Of a DNA stretch of 64,000 bases, positions 53,071 through 62,412 are shown piece after piece. The DNA comes from Sulfidibacter corallicola. GTDB lineage: Bacteria > Acidobacteriota > Holophagae > Acanthopleuribacterales > Acanthopleuribacteraceae. Position numbers and translations under genes: made by a program. Position 1 is the stretch's first letter. Each line of letters begins with the position of its first letter. The notes beneath the pieces are model-generated. The model had not been told where the DNA came from. It ran no database searches and saw only the letters and a program-made list of their open reading frames with translations. The DNA lies in the NCBI RefSeq assembly GCF_017498545.1, contig NZ_CP071793.1, forward strand, positions 8,116,256-8,180,255, written 5' to 3'.

Positions 53071-55581
53071 CTACAGTCCCGACCACAGCGAAGGCGCGTT
53101 GGGCGGTTCCCAGCCGGGATACGCGTAGTGGGTGATCAGACATTGATAGTCGGTGTTTTGGTAGCTGACGATGTCGCCGGCATTGTACACGACGTAGGGT
53201 TCCCATTCTGGGGCGGTGCTGCCGCCGTCGATCGTGACCGACCGGCTCACCGAGTCCCTCAAGCCGTCGTCGTCGGTGACCGTCAGCTCCACCCGAAAGG
53301 TGCCGTCCTCGCGGTAGCTGTGCTGGGGATTGGCTGCGGAAGAAGTGTTGCCGTCGCCGAAATCCCAGGACCACGAGACGATGCGACCGTCGTCGCTGCT
53401 GTGGTCGCTGAATTGAACCGTGCGACCGTCGACTCGGGTCTCGAACGCCGCCTCGGGTGCGCTACCGGAAGAGCCGGAATCCCACGAGGCCGATAGCCGT
53501 AGGTCGTCGAAGGCCGACCAGGCGTGCAGGCCGATGTAGTACCAGCCGGAGCGGGGCGAGGGGATGGTCACCTCTTCGTTACTGTCCGGGCTGGTGGAGC
53601 GGCCGTCGCTGTCGTCGGCGCTGGGTCGACTGCCGTACTTGACGTAGATATCGGCATCGCCGTTGGTGCCGGAGGTGCTGACGATCAGGTTGTCGTCGGC
53701 AAGCGGGGAGAGATTGGGTTGCACGTCGACCTTGTACCAACGCCAAGTGTCGGTTTCGGAAGAGACCGTGACCGACTCGCCGTTGCGCAGTTCGATATTG
53801 TCACCGGGATCGTTGGACACCGTGACGGTTTTGCGGAGCGTATCGGTTTGGCCTTCGTCGTCCGTCACGGTGAGTTCGACCGTGTAGGAGCCGGCTGCGG
53901 CATAGGTGTGGGAGGGATTTTGGGCGCTGGATGAGCCTCGGTCGCCGAAGTCCCAGGCCCAGGAGACCACCCGACCGTCATCGGTGCTGGCGTCGCGGAA
54001 GGACACACTCAGCCCGTCGAGGGTGTAGTCGAAGGCGGCCGTCGGCGCGGAGCCGGACCCGCCGCAATCGGAGGGAGCGGTGACCGTGATGCACACCGCC
54101 CGAAACGCCGCGACCACGGCGTCGCAGTTGTAGCCCAGTTCCTTGGCGGCGTCGAGCGCTCCTTCGGCACCGCGTTGGAAGTTCGAGCTGGGGGTCCAGT
54201 AGGCCTGGTTCGCCTTGACGAAGATATCGAACGCCTTGCGCGCATCCCAGCCGGAGGTGTTGGCCAGGGTGTAGTAGGCCTTGTTGAACACCCCGCTGCT
54301 GTGATGGACGTCCATGCCGTCGTAGTAGTCGTCGGCGCAACCGATGGACACGCCGTCCCGCGTGGGGTCGTCCATGTAGCGCATGGCGCGGCCCTGCTGC
54401 TTGAAGATCCGCGAACCGATGTCCCAGTCGGTCCGACTGCCGTCGAAATGCTCGCAGGCCTTGCCGGCCATGTCGGAAAAGGCTTCGTTGATCCCGCCGG
54501 ATTGACCGCTGTAGGTCAGGTTCGAGTGCTGTTGCGTGAAACCGTGGCTGACTTCGTGGCCGACCACGTCCAGGCTGACCAGGGGGTGAACCGTGTTGCC
54601 GCCATCGCCGAAGGTCATGGCCTGGCCGTCCCAGAAGGCGTTTTCGTAGTTTCGGCCGTAGTGCACCCGCAACTCCAGTGTCTGGGTCAGTGGCGGGGTA
54701 CCGTACCATTCGTCGTACAACTGGAACACGATGCCGCCGCCGTAGTGGGCGTCGTTGAGCGGGGAATAAGCGCCGTTGATTTCTTTATAAGTGTTTTCGT
54801 TGCAGTTGAATGTGTGGATCGAGCCGCCGCTGGTGGCGTGGTTGAGGTCTTTGGTGACGTGGGTCGCGGTGCTCATGCGGCACTGGCCGCCCGACTGCGT
54901 CACCTCGAAGGCGTCGAAATCGGTGCCGTAGTAAATTCGGCCATAGCGTTGGTTGCCGCCCGGGCCAACGCCCTCCGCGGTCATCAGCCCTTCGAAAGAG
55001 AGTAGGACTTCCTTGGTTTTGGCGTCGAAGAGGTAGGTCGGCATCGTGGGGTCACCGGTTTGGTTGTCGGAAAAGAAGCTGACCGCATAGGCCAGATGGG
55101 GCTTGCCGTTTTCGCCGATATAGATCACGAGCTCGCTGCGTTCGTTGCGGTAAGAGCGGGCCGTCAGGCTTTGTGTGTGGTGGAGTTTCTTGGCGTGTGT
55201 CAGAGCCGCTTTGGCGTCGAATTCCGAAAGCGATGCGACGCGGCGCAGTTCGGTGGAGAGGCCCGTAACCATGCGGCCGTTGAGGGCGTAGATGCTGCCG
55301 TCCCGATTGGTGGCGACCAGGACCTGCTCGCCCCAGATGGGAACACCTTGAAAGGTTTGACGGTAACGGGTGTGGGTAATGCCGTTCGCGGTTCGATGAC
55401 CGCGCAGATATTTCAATTGATTGCCTTGGGAGAGGCCCAGGCTTTGGGCGAGTTCACCCGCGGCGAGTTGGGTGCGGTTCACCCGAATTTCGGCGTTGCG
55501 CAAATTGACCAGTTCCGCAGCGAAGAGGCTGGTGCAAAGCAAAAACGTAAAAACTGCCATCGAGGTAGCGTGTTTCAACAA
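53071..55581 (-). CDS. exported M4 (thermolysin-like) metalloprotease with PKD, PPC and CBM5/12 domains
   Basis: The 836-residue protein starts at a TTG (55581; TTG 55578 possible) because AAGGAG lies eight bases upstream. Its first residues, MLKHATSMAVFTFLLCTSLF, form a signal peptide. An FTP/PepSY-like propeptide (about 25-195) precedes the M4 catalytic domain with HEVSH (342-346) and Glu366 in GGINEAFSD. Then come a PKD domain (about 503-585, VSWAWDFGDRGSSSAQNPSHTY compact), a PPC-like beta-domain (about 590-705), a second PKD (about 712-790) and a chitin-binding-type CBM5/12 module (YVVYNAGDIVSYQNTDYQC). It should be a secreted, zymogen-activated protease that binds polymers. It is monocistronic. 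Confidence 0.92.
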   Translation of the reverse strand: MLKHATSMAVFTFLLCTSLFAAELVNLRNAEIRVNRTQLAAGELAQSLGLSQGNQLKYLRGHRTANGITHTRYRQTFQGVPIWGEQVLVATNRDGSIYALNGRMVTGLSTELRRVASLSEFDAKAALTHAKKLHHTQSLTARSYRNERSELVIYIGENGKPHLAYAVSFFSDNQTGDPTMPTYLFDAKTKEVLLSFEGLMTAEGVGPGGNQRYGRIYYGTDFDAFEVTQSGGQCRMSTATHVTKDLNHATSGGSIHTFNCNENTYKEINGAYSPLNDAHYGGGIVFQLYDEWYGTPPLTQTLELRVHYGRNYENAFWDGQAMTFGDGGNTVHPLVSLDVVGHEVSHGFTQQHSNLTYSGQSGGINEAFSDMAGKACEHFDGSRTDWDIGSRIFKQQGRAMRYMDDPTRDGVSIGCADDYYDGMDVHHSSGVFNKAYYTLANTSGWDARKAFDIFVKANQAYWTPSSNFQRGAEGALDAAKELGYNCDAVVAAFRAVCITVTAPSDCGGSGSAPTAAFDYTLDGLSVSFRDASTDDGRVVSWAWDFGDRGSSSAQNPSHTYAAAGSYTVELTVTDDEGQTDTLRKTVTVSNDPGDNIELRNGESVTVSSETDTWRWYKVDVQPNLSPLADDNLIVSTSGTNGDADIYVKYGSRPSADDSDGRSTSPDSNEEVTIPSPRSGWYYIGLHAWSAFDDLRLSASWDSGSSGSAPEAAFETRVDGRTVQFSDHSSDDGRIVSWSWDFGDGNTSSAANPQHSYREDGTFRVELTVTDDDGLRDSVSRSVTIDGGSTAPEWEPYVVYNAGDIVSYQNTDYQCLITHYAYPGWEPPNAPSLWSGL

Positions 55582-56990
55582 AACGATATCTCCTTCTGGT
55601 GTAGGTGCGCTTCGGTTCGCGAATGGGGTCGAGGGTCGAGCGCGGTTCGGCAAGGGCGGTGATTTCTTCGGATGGGTGGTCGTCTCGATCGCGGGTGTCA
55701 AAAACGGGGAACCGCAAGGTGATCGCTCCAGGGCCGGACGCTCATGGGCGTCCCGATCGCTCCGGTTCCGTTGCGTCGACGATGTTCCGCAGGTCGGACC
55801 GCCACCGTGGATCACCCCTTTGAAGGGTTGAATTCCCGGCGTATGGAAAGAGCCTGGAATGGGCATGGGGAATCGATGGGACGGTCTCGCGCGGTGCCGA
55901 TGGAAACGGACACGCACGGATCCCGACCCGAAAAAACGGGGAATGAGCTTCGCCGGCGTGCGCAGAAAAGCGAACGCGGGGCGCCGCGTAAAACGATTCG
56001 AGTGTGGGGGTTGGAGGGAAAACGCACCCAAATGGCCGCGCGTCGGATCCAGCCAGCGCAGACCACGGACCGACATCACCCGTCCGGTGCATGAAATGAT
56101 TACCGAGGCCTTGGGTCAGGTGCCGTCACGGACGGGGCCGAAACCAGGGTCGGTTGCACAGAGAGGGCGACTCGATTGAGGTGCAATAGGATCGGAATCG
56201 GTTGAAATCGCGGGTCGAACCAAGGTGAGAATGGTGCCGGCACCTGGCTCGACGGGTTCAGGAATCGAAGGAATAGGCTCGGTCAAGGTCCTGTTCGAAG
56301 GTGTCCGGCTGCACTGAAGCCCCATCTCCAGGTGGTGGACACACGGTCGTCAGGTTCCAGGGGCGCACCCGACGCGTCTTCATGGAGAAACGCGATGGTC
56401 GCGCCATATAAAAGGCTCGAAACAAAGTGGAAACATAAATATCGACGTCGCGATGTACATGATTGGCGACGCGAGGCGGCTATGGGTCCCGTTCGCGAGG
56501 AAAGGGTGCTCGATGTGTGCACCTTCGCCGGCAATCGAGACGCGTCGGCCTGCAAGACTTTCGATCCGGAGGAGGGGACACGGCGCCGCGATGACGACAG
56601 CGGTGACCGCAGGGGCGGGAAGAGGTCTCCGCAAACCCGATCGACCCGAGAGATCCAAGCGCCCCAACGTGCTTCGAATCCGAGTCGTTCGCCCACTGCG
56701 ATTCCAGCAATCCAATTGTGCTGATGCGACAGTCCACAGTCCGTCCTCCAGAATGACCAGCACCGGCCGCAACTCCCTGGAGAGGATGCGGGGCCTGAGT
56801 CTTCGAGAAAGGGTGGAGCCTGTTTTTGAAGGGAGGGCGTCAGGAATCATCGACGCAAAATAAAATTAGGACATCAATTGGATATCAGGAATCATAATCG
56901 CCTGGTTTGGTGAAGGCAAGAAGTTTTGTAATGAAAAAGTAAACAATTTTAAAATTTATGTAATGTGATCCGCCTTGGTGCCTTGCCCCG
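55582..56990. other. long intergenic region, no supported gene
   Basis: About 1.4 kb between the M4 protease start and the LytTR regulator end. Open frames of 70-140 codons overlap on both strands with no motif, no consistent binding site and no recognised protein. The promoter of the protease gene lies at its left end. The stretch 56865-56965 is A/T-rich. It may contain an RNA gene or decayed DNA that I cannot recognise. Confidence 0.5.
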
Positions 56991-57824
56991 CTACTTCGGC
57001 GCGTCGTCTGGCGCGATCTCTTCGACCTGGTGCCACCGTTCCCTCAACTGCTGCCGAACGGAAGCCCGGTAGCGTCGACTGACCGGATGCAGGTCGCCAC
57101 TGCGATTGACGAGGATCCAGTGACCGTCCCGTCGTTGGGTCCGCGTCAGGTGGCGGAGGTTGACCAGGTGCGAGCGGTGACAGCGCAGAAACAGGTTTTC
57201 GTCGAGGAGGGATTGCATTTCTTTCATGGTGGATCGGTGGTAGTAGACCTGGTCCGCTGTTCGAATGCGGAGGTAGTCCTTGTCGGAAACGATCGATTCG
57301 ATTTGCGCAGCGTTCACCATGACGGTTTCCTGCTGATGGGTCAGCGCGATCCGGGTCACGTGGGACGGGGTTGCCACGGGCCCGGTTGCCTGGCCGTCTC
57401 GCTGTTGCAGGTCGCGCAACAGGTTCGCCAGCCTTTCCCGCTCCTCGAGGGCCGTACGCTGGTTCACCCGTTGGATCGTCTTCCGGACGACCTCGCGAAA
57501 CTGATCGTCGCGAATGGGTTTGACCAAATAGTCCAGCGCGTCGAGTCGGAACGCCTGAACGGCGTAGTGGTTGTATGCGGTCACGAACACGACGTGCACC
57601 TGCGGTTCCGAGATCAGGTGGCGTGCTACCGCCAGGCCATCGAGGCCTGGCATCTCGATGTCCAGAAACACGACGTCGGGCTGCCACTGACGGACCAGGA
57701 CCAAGGCGTCCAATCCGTTGTCGGCTTCCCGGCACGCCGCGAATTCTGGATGGTTTTGGATGCGAAGGCGAACGGCTTCGCGCGCCAGCGGCTCGTCATC
57801 GACGATGAGCACCTTCAAGTTCAT
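56991..57824 (-). CDS. LytTR-type response regulator
   Basis: The 277-residue protein has a receiver domain (VDDEPLAREAVRLRI, phospho-acceptor Asp55 in VVFLDIEMPG, Lys of DYLVKPI), a charged linker and a C-terminal LytTR DNA-binding domain (about residues 165-262) with IESIVSDKDYLRIRTADQVY, LLDENLFLRCHRSHLVNL and PVSRRYRASVRQQL. Regulators of this type bind direct-repeat sites and respond to the LytS-like kinase encoded just before it; the genes overlap by 29 bases. Targets are not visible. Sequence similar to YehT/AlgR types. Confidence 0.93.
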   Translation of the reverse strand: MNLKVLIVDDEPLAREAVRLRIQNHPEFAACREADNGLDALVLVRQWQPDVVFLDIEMPGLDGLAVARHLISEPQVHVVFVTAYNHYAVQAFRLDALDYLVKPIRDDQFREVVRKTIQRVNQRTALEERERLANLLRDLQQRDGQATGPVATPSHVTRIALTHQQETVMVNAAQIESIVSDKDYLRIRTADQVYYHRSTMKEMQSLLDENLFLRCHRSHLVNLRHLTRTQRRDGHWILVNRSGDLHPVSRRYRASVRQQLRERWHQVEEIAPDDAPK

Positions 57825-58830
57825 GGTTGGGGATCTCCAGCGTCACTCGAAATCGGTCGGGTCGTTCGGTAACCGAGAGGTTCGCCGCGCCCTCGTAGAA
57901 GGTAGCCAGGCGCTGGCGGGTATGGTTCAGGCCGGTTCCCAAACCCTTATTGGTCGGGTTCGGGGCCACGGGGTTGGTGATGGTCGTGTGGATGTGGGTG
58001 GTCTTGGTGGTCACCGCGATTTCGACGGTACCGCCCTCGACGCATTGGGAGATACCGTGGGTGATCGCGTTTTCGGCCAGGGGCAGCAGGATACCACTGG
58101 GGAGTGGGACCTTCGGAAGAGTTTCCGGCAGATGCCAAACCAGGTGCAAGCGCGGGCCGTACCGCATCGATTCGATGGCCAGGTAGGCACGAACCCGATC
58201 GATTTCCTGGTCGAACGGTGTCGTCGGGGCGGGTGCCGATGCCAGCGAGCCGCGCAGAAATTGGGTGAGGTGACCCAGAATCCGGCGTGCCTCCACCGCG
58301 TCGTTTTTCAGCAGCAGGGTGTCGAGGCTGCCGAGGGCATTGAACAGGAAATGGGGATCCACCTGAGATTGGAGCAATTTTAAGGTGGCGCTCTTGGCCT
58401 GGAGCTCCGCGGCTTGTGCCCGTTGCTGGTGGCGCAGGGCGCGGTGGTAGTGGTGAACCATCCAAAATCCGGTGCTCCATGCAACGAGTTGGATGACGGC
58501 CGATTTGCCGTTGTGGAAATAGCCCCAAAACCGAAACGCGTTGTTGGCGGATTCGAGGACGTGGTATTCGAGCGTATTGAAGCAGAGACGCCAAAGGAGT
58601 CCGAGCACCAGGGAGCCGAGCGACGCTGCGGCGACCTGAACCGCAAACGACCGCTCCACCAGTCGACGGAAGATCCAGGCGAGGATCATGGAGGCGCCGT
58701 AACCGAGCCCCATGTAGAGCGCGATCCAGGTCCAGGAAGGCGGCCGAGTGTCCAACCAGGTATGGCGGGTGAGTATCCCAAAGCCGATCCAAATCGATAA
58801 CTGTGTGATATGGAACCATTTATCAGTCAT
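57796..58830 (-). CDS. LytS/YehU-type sensor histidine kinase
   Basis: The 344-residue protein has an N-terminal membrane part with about four hydrophobic helices (about residues 10-125), and a cytoplasmic His_kinase/HATPase unit starting LQSQVDPHFLFNALGSLDTL, with the phospho-acceptor His160. The ATP-binding part includes PLAENAITHGISQ and NKGLGTGLNHTRQRLATFYE. It lacks a distinct periplasmic sensor domain, so signals are probably sensed within the membrane. The start at ATG 58830 is preceded by a weak GGGAG; the frame is open to 58896. It is transcribed first, with the LytTR regulator overlapping its end. Confidence 0.9.
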   Translation of the reverse strand: MTDKWFHITQLSIWIGFGILTRHTWLDTRPPSWTWIALYMGLGYGASMILAWIFRRLVERSFAVQVAAASLGSLVLGLLWRLCFNTLEYHVLESANNAFRFWGYFHNGKSAVIQLVAWSTGFWMVHHYHRALRHQQRAQAAELQAKSATLKLLQSQVDPHFLFNALGSLDTLLLKNDAVEARRILGHLTQFLRGSLASAPAPTTPFDQEIDRVRAYLAIESMRYGPRLHLVWHLPETLPKVPLPSGILLPLAENAITHGISQCVEGGTVEIAVTTKTTHIHTTITNPVAPNPTNKGLGTGLNHTRQRLATFYEGAANLSVTERPDRFRVTLEIPNHELEGAHRR

Positions 58831-59033
58831 GGCCGGCAAGGCTCCCGGACGGTCGGTTTGGAACGGCCTCCCTACCATAGCATCGAGAAACCCCACGACC
58901 TATGCGAGCGCCGACCGAAAATCGCAATTTGGCGACCGAACGTCGCAATGGGGGGACGGGCGGGTTGGGGGCGCCCGTAAGCGAGAACATGCCGACTCTG
59001 ACCGAGCACGGACGAATGAAAGGAGGCGTTTCG

Positions 59034-60287
59034 ATGCGCGCAAGACACGTCATGTTTTGGATCCTGGTCCACGCGACCGCATTTTCCGGGGAGGTGGTCC
59101 GAACCGAATACTACGGGCAATTGCCTTTTTGGGAGTCACCCGTTCAACCCATCAAGGGTTCCATGCCGCTGAGTGCGGAGGAGGCGGCCGATCGCATTCA
59201 CGTCGCCATCGGTTTCGATCGCGCGAACCGGGTCGTGGACATCCAGCTTCGATTGGGGTCGGTGTACAAGGAAACCCAACCGTTTTTCGGGTCGATGTAC
59301 GTTCACGGGGCGCACACCAAAATCGAGTATGTCGATGGTCGCGAAATCCATCGATTCTACGATCGCTTCGGCAACCGGATCGAGGGCTGGGGTGATGTAT
59401 GGGAAAAAATATACGAGACCGATGCACTGGGTCGTTATCGCCTGATGCGGTTCGTGGACAAGGCCGGTGCCGCGATCGAGAACGGTTGGGGCATTTTGCG
59501 CTACGAATGGGACTACCTTCCCGACGGCAGCGTGGTCGAGACGCGCTTCGATGGGAAAGGAGACTGGGTCACACACCGTCCCGGGTTTGAGTTCAAGCGC
59601 ATCCGCATGGTGTTCGCCGCTGACGGGCATCTGACGCTCATGCAGAACGTCGACGGCCGGAACCAGTTGACACCATCCGCATCCGGGGCCGCACAGTACC
59701 GCTATTTCTACGATCGACAGGGTCGGTTTCTGCGTTGGGAGGTCTATGACGAAAGCGGCGAGCCGGCGTTGGGGCCCACGGGGACCGCGGGTGAGGATTA
59801 CGTTTTTGAGGAAGGCGGCCGAACCCGGATTCTTTTCTTCGATCGCGAAGGCAAGCCCTCCTTTCACGATTCGGGATCGGTGCAGTGGGACTGGGATTGC
59901 GACCGATTCGGCAACATCCGTCACTTGCGGTTCCGAGGTCTCGACGGCGAGCCGGTGGCGGGCCGTTCTGGTTGGGCGACCGTGGCCTTCGAATGGGATC
60001 CAACCGGACGCTGGCTGATGGGCAGGACCTACTTCGACGTTCGGGGTCGCATGGTCAATACCGTCGATGGGTTCGCGCAGATTCGGTACCGTCGCGATGG
60101 ATACGGACTTCTGCGGGAACAGAGCTTTCACGACGTCGAAGGCAAGCCTGTGGTGAGTGCCTACGATCGAGCGGCAATCATCCGATACGAATACGACGAG
60201 CGGCATCGACGGATCCGGACCCTGAAGCTCGGTCTCGATGGAAAGCCGATCGCCTCGGATCAGGGCAGCGCCGAACCGGCCAAATAG
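59034..60287 (+). CDS. exported repeat protein with MORN/YD-like motifs
   Basis: The 417-residue protein begins with a short signal peptide (MRARHVMFWILVHATAFSGE). From about residue 90 it carries loosely repeated units of about 25-40 residues of the form [Y/F]DxxGR...R[F/Y]xDxxGxP, for example YETDALGRYRLMRFVDKAGA, FYDRQGRFLRWEVYDESGEP and EYDERHRRIRTLKLGLDGKP. This resembles YD/RHS-type or MORN-like beta-hairpin repeats found in surface and toxin-related proteins, but the length is small and no RHS core or toxin domain is seen. AAAGGAGG lies seven bases before ATG 59034. It is divergent from the histidine kinase. Function unknown. Confidence 0.75.
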   Translation: MRARHVMFWILVHATAFSGEVVRTEYYGQLPFWESPVQPIKGSMPLSAEEAADRIHVAIGFDRANRVVDIQLRLGSVYKETQPFFGSMYVHGAHTKIEYVDGREIHRFYDRFGNRIEGWGDVWEKIYETDALGRYRLMRFVDKAGAAIENGWGILRYEWDYLPDGSVVETRFDGKGDWVTHRPGFEFKRIRMVFAADGHLTLMQNVDGRNQLTPSASGAAQYRYFYDRQGRFLRWEVYDESGEPALGPTGTAGEDYVFEEGGRTRILFFDREGKPSFHDSGSVQWDWDCDRFGNIRHLRFRGLDGEPVAGRSGWATVAFEWDPTGRWLMGRTYFDVRGRMVNTVDGFAQIRYRRDGYGLLREQSFHDVEGKPVVSAYDRAAIIRYEYDERHRRIRTLKLGLDGKPIASDQGSAEPAK

Positions 60288-60407
60288 CCGAGGCCGCTTA
60301 ATTAGGAGACTTGGGAGCCTCCCGAATCATGCATGGGGAACCCCGATGACGGGCTCCACCTCATCCGACGTGTCGATACATGGCGCACCCGACCCGAAAC
60401 CGACGCA

Positions 60408-61844
60408 TCAGGAGCCTGGCAGGCGAACGGCCGGATCGCCCATGAGCAGGTAGGTCCGCGCGTCGTTTTGGAACATCCACATTTCCAGAATTTCCTTTTC
60501 GTCCAGGTCGTCGTCCCAATCGAATCGCTCGATCATGCCGTTCAGTTCGGCGGCCAGGCTGGCGTAGCGTTGGTTCATCAGTTCCATCGCGGCGCCGACC
60601 GGGTAGCCTTCGAGCAGAAGATGCACGAGGCTTTCGTAGATGTCGATGTGCGGCTTCTGGTTCGGCAATTCCCAGGAACTGGCCCAGGCGCCGTCCACGT
60701 GACCGATGACCGCCAGCGCCGTACCGTTGGGATGGCCCAACATTCGGCGAGGGAGCTGGGCGGTGAACGATTGAGAGGCCAATTCGATTCGGTCCCGACC
60801 CTGGTATTTGGAAAAATAATCGAACTGGGGGGTGCCGGCGGAGTAGCACGCCACGTGAAAGCCGATCATGCCGCGGAGATCGCACCGATCTTCGAGGGAG
60901 GGGGCGGCGACGACATGTCTTAGGAATACCTGATTGCCGGGGCCTGCCCAGTCCGAGCAGACCAGGGCACCCTGGTAGTCGCGCTGGCAGGCATGGGTTC
61001 GGCCGAAACTGAGACCGTGGGTGGCCGAAAACAGGAAGGCCGGCTTGTCGGGGCCGCCCATCAGGTGGAGCAGTCGCTCGTGGGTGGCCGCGTTACCCAG
61101 ATGGCAGTGAATCGCACGGGTCGACTTCTCGTTTTGGCCCAAGGTGTCCTTCAACCTTTGGCTGAGCGGTTCCACGAAACGGTAGGCCGAGGACTGCGTG
61201 ATGTCCTTTTCGTGGGCGGGCGCGAAAAAGGCCAGGTCGCGTGGTCCCTGCCATTGGGATCGCTCGATCTCCACCACCGTTTCCGCGTAGCGGCGATAGG
61301 CGTCCGGATCGGGGAGGTCCAGTAGCCCGACCCCGTACTGGAGGTCCAGCGCGTGAAGTTCCCGAAAGGAAAAATGCGAGGCCCTTCCCACGGCCATCAG
61401 GTAATAGGGCATCAGGTCGGGATTGACCACGCCGTGTAACGGCACCTGTTGGCGCCGCAAAAACTCGTTTTTCGTTTCCAGTCGACCCGGAAACGCTTGG
61501 GAAGGTGCCAAGTCGAAGGTGTGGAAGCGGGACCCCGCCTGTTCGCGACGCCAGGCCAACAGCGGCGCGAGCGCCTCCCTCAGGGCCTTGCCCTCCTCAC
61601 CGGGCGGGAACAGCGCCGCCCAGCCCGTTTCTCCGAGCTTGCGGTAGTCGCATTTCGGATTGAGGCCGAGCGTGGTGGAACCGCGACCCGCCGGTCGCTT
61701 GTTGGTCTTGGCGATGCGGGTCGGGCTCAGGGTTGCGACCAGGTCGGCCCCGGAGATGCGGTCACCAGCGTACCGACCCGTTTCGAACTGGATCCCCAGT
61801 GGCAGGGCAAAGGGGCTTTGCCTCGTGATTCGCATCCCGGACAT
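60408..61844 (-). CDS. cytoplasmic C25-like (caspase-fold) cysteine peptidase
   Basis: The 478-residue protein has no signal peptide. Its C-terminal half shows clan CD features: a hydrophobic strand then His in FLFSATHGLSFG (His276), and a second strand then Cys in MIGFHVACYSAG (Cys333). The ending YLLMGDPAVRLPG resembles C25/gingipain-type domains, where a GDP(A/S)L segment follows the fold. N-terminal residues 1-200 have no recognised domain. It would be a proteolytic enzyme inside the cell or a structural homolog; a His-Cys dyad is visible but substrate specificity is not. GGAGGATC precedes the ATG at 61844. It stands alone, between an exported repeat protein and a repeat field. Confidence 0.65.
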   Translation of the reverse strand: MSGMRITRQSPFALPLGIQFETGRYAGDRISGADLVATLSPTRIAKTNKRPAGRGSTTLGLNPKCDYRKLGETGWAALFPPGEEGKALREALAPLLAWRREQAGSRFHTFDLAPSQAFPGRLETKNEFLRRQQVPLHGVVNPDLMPYYLMAVGRASHFSFRELHALDLQYGVGLLDLPDPDAYRRYAETVVEIERSQWQGPRDLAFFAPAHEKDITQSSAYRFVEPLSQRLKDTLGQNEKSTRAIHCHLGNAATHERLLHLMGGPDKPAFLFSATHGLSFGRTHACQRDYQGALVCSDWAGPGNQVFLRHVVAAPSLEDRCDLRGMIGFHVACYSAGTPQFDYFSKYQGRDRIELASQSFTAQLPRRMLGHPNGTALAVIGHVDGAWASSWELPNQKPHIDIYESLVHLLLEGYPVGAAMELMNQRYASLAAELNGMIERFDWDDDLDEKEILEMWMFQNDARTYLLMGDPAVRLPGS

Positions 61845-62100
61845 GTGATCCTCCGTCTTCGGCGATGGCAATCGGCGATTGGGCGCCCGAACGGCAGCCA
61901 AAAAGAGCGGTCCCTTCGGTGCCGGCCGGAGCTTGGCCGATTCGCGTGCTGTTGGGTGGTGTTTTCCCTACTATTCTTGCGAAATTCGGCCAGGTTTTCT
62001 ATCGCCATGTGGCGGTAGGTATTGAATCCTTGGCTGGAACGGAGGCTATCGAGTTGTGTTCCATCGTGATGAGCGGTGACTGCTGTTTTTCACCACAAAG
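61845..62100. other. upstream region of the C25-like gene, no supported gene
   Basis: Promoter area of the peptidase gene on the minus strand; no motif pair was convincing. The inverted-repeat block begins at its right end. Confidence 0.4.
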
Positions 62101-62294
62101 TCGTTGCCCAGGCCGGGGGCCCGGGTTTCAGGTAGGTAACTAATCGAAGCGAATCGTTTGGGAGTTCCCGCATTTGTGAGAGGGGCGTCGTTGCAGTAAG
62201 TTGGCCCGCCGGGCCGACATTTTTCGACGAACTCCCTGCACATCCGCCTTTTTAGGTTTTTATCTTTATCTTCGAGCTTTACAGAGTTTGTTAC
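62101..62294. repeat. left arm of a long inverted repeat
   Basis: This segment is the reverse complement of 63731-63940 with few differences; the right arm has about 16 extra bases near its outer end. It contains the TTGGCCCGCCGGGCCGA palindrome, a GTGAGAGGGGCGTCG phrase of the hairpin repeat family, and ends with GAGTTTGTTAC, which is immediately duplicated (62284-62294 and 62302-62312). Confidence 0.88.
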
Positions 62295-62412
62295 ATAAAC
62301 AGAGTTTGTTACATAAGAGGTCACAGAGGAAACGGAGTTAAGTCACTTTTACCGTAGGTTGTTTTGAGTTTTGAGTTTTGAGTTTTGAGTTCGTGGAGTT
62401 TTTTAGATTTTT

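Noticed and set aside
55744..56724. Several overlapping frames in the 1.4-kb gap before the LytTR gene
   Set aside because: Frames overlap on both strands with Arg/Pro/Ser-rich composition and no recognised protein.
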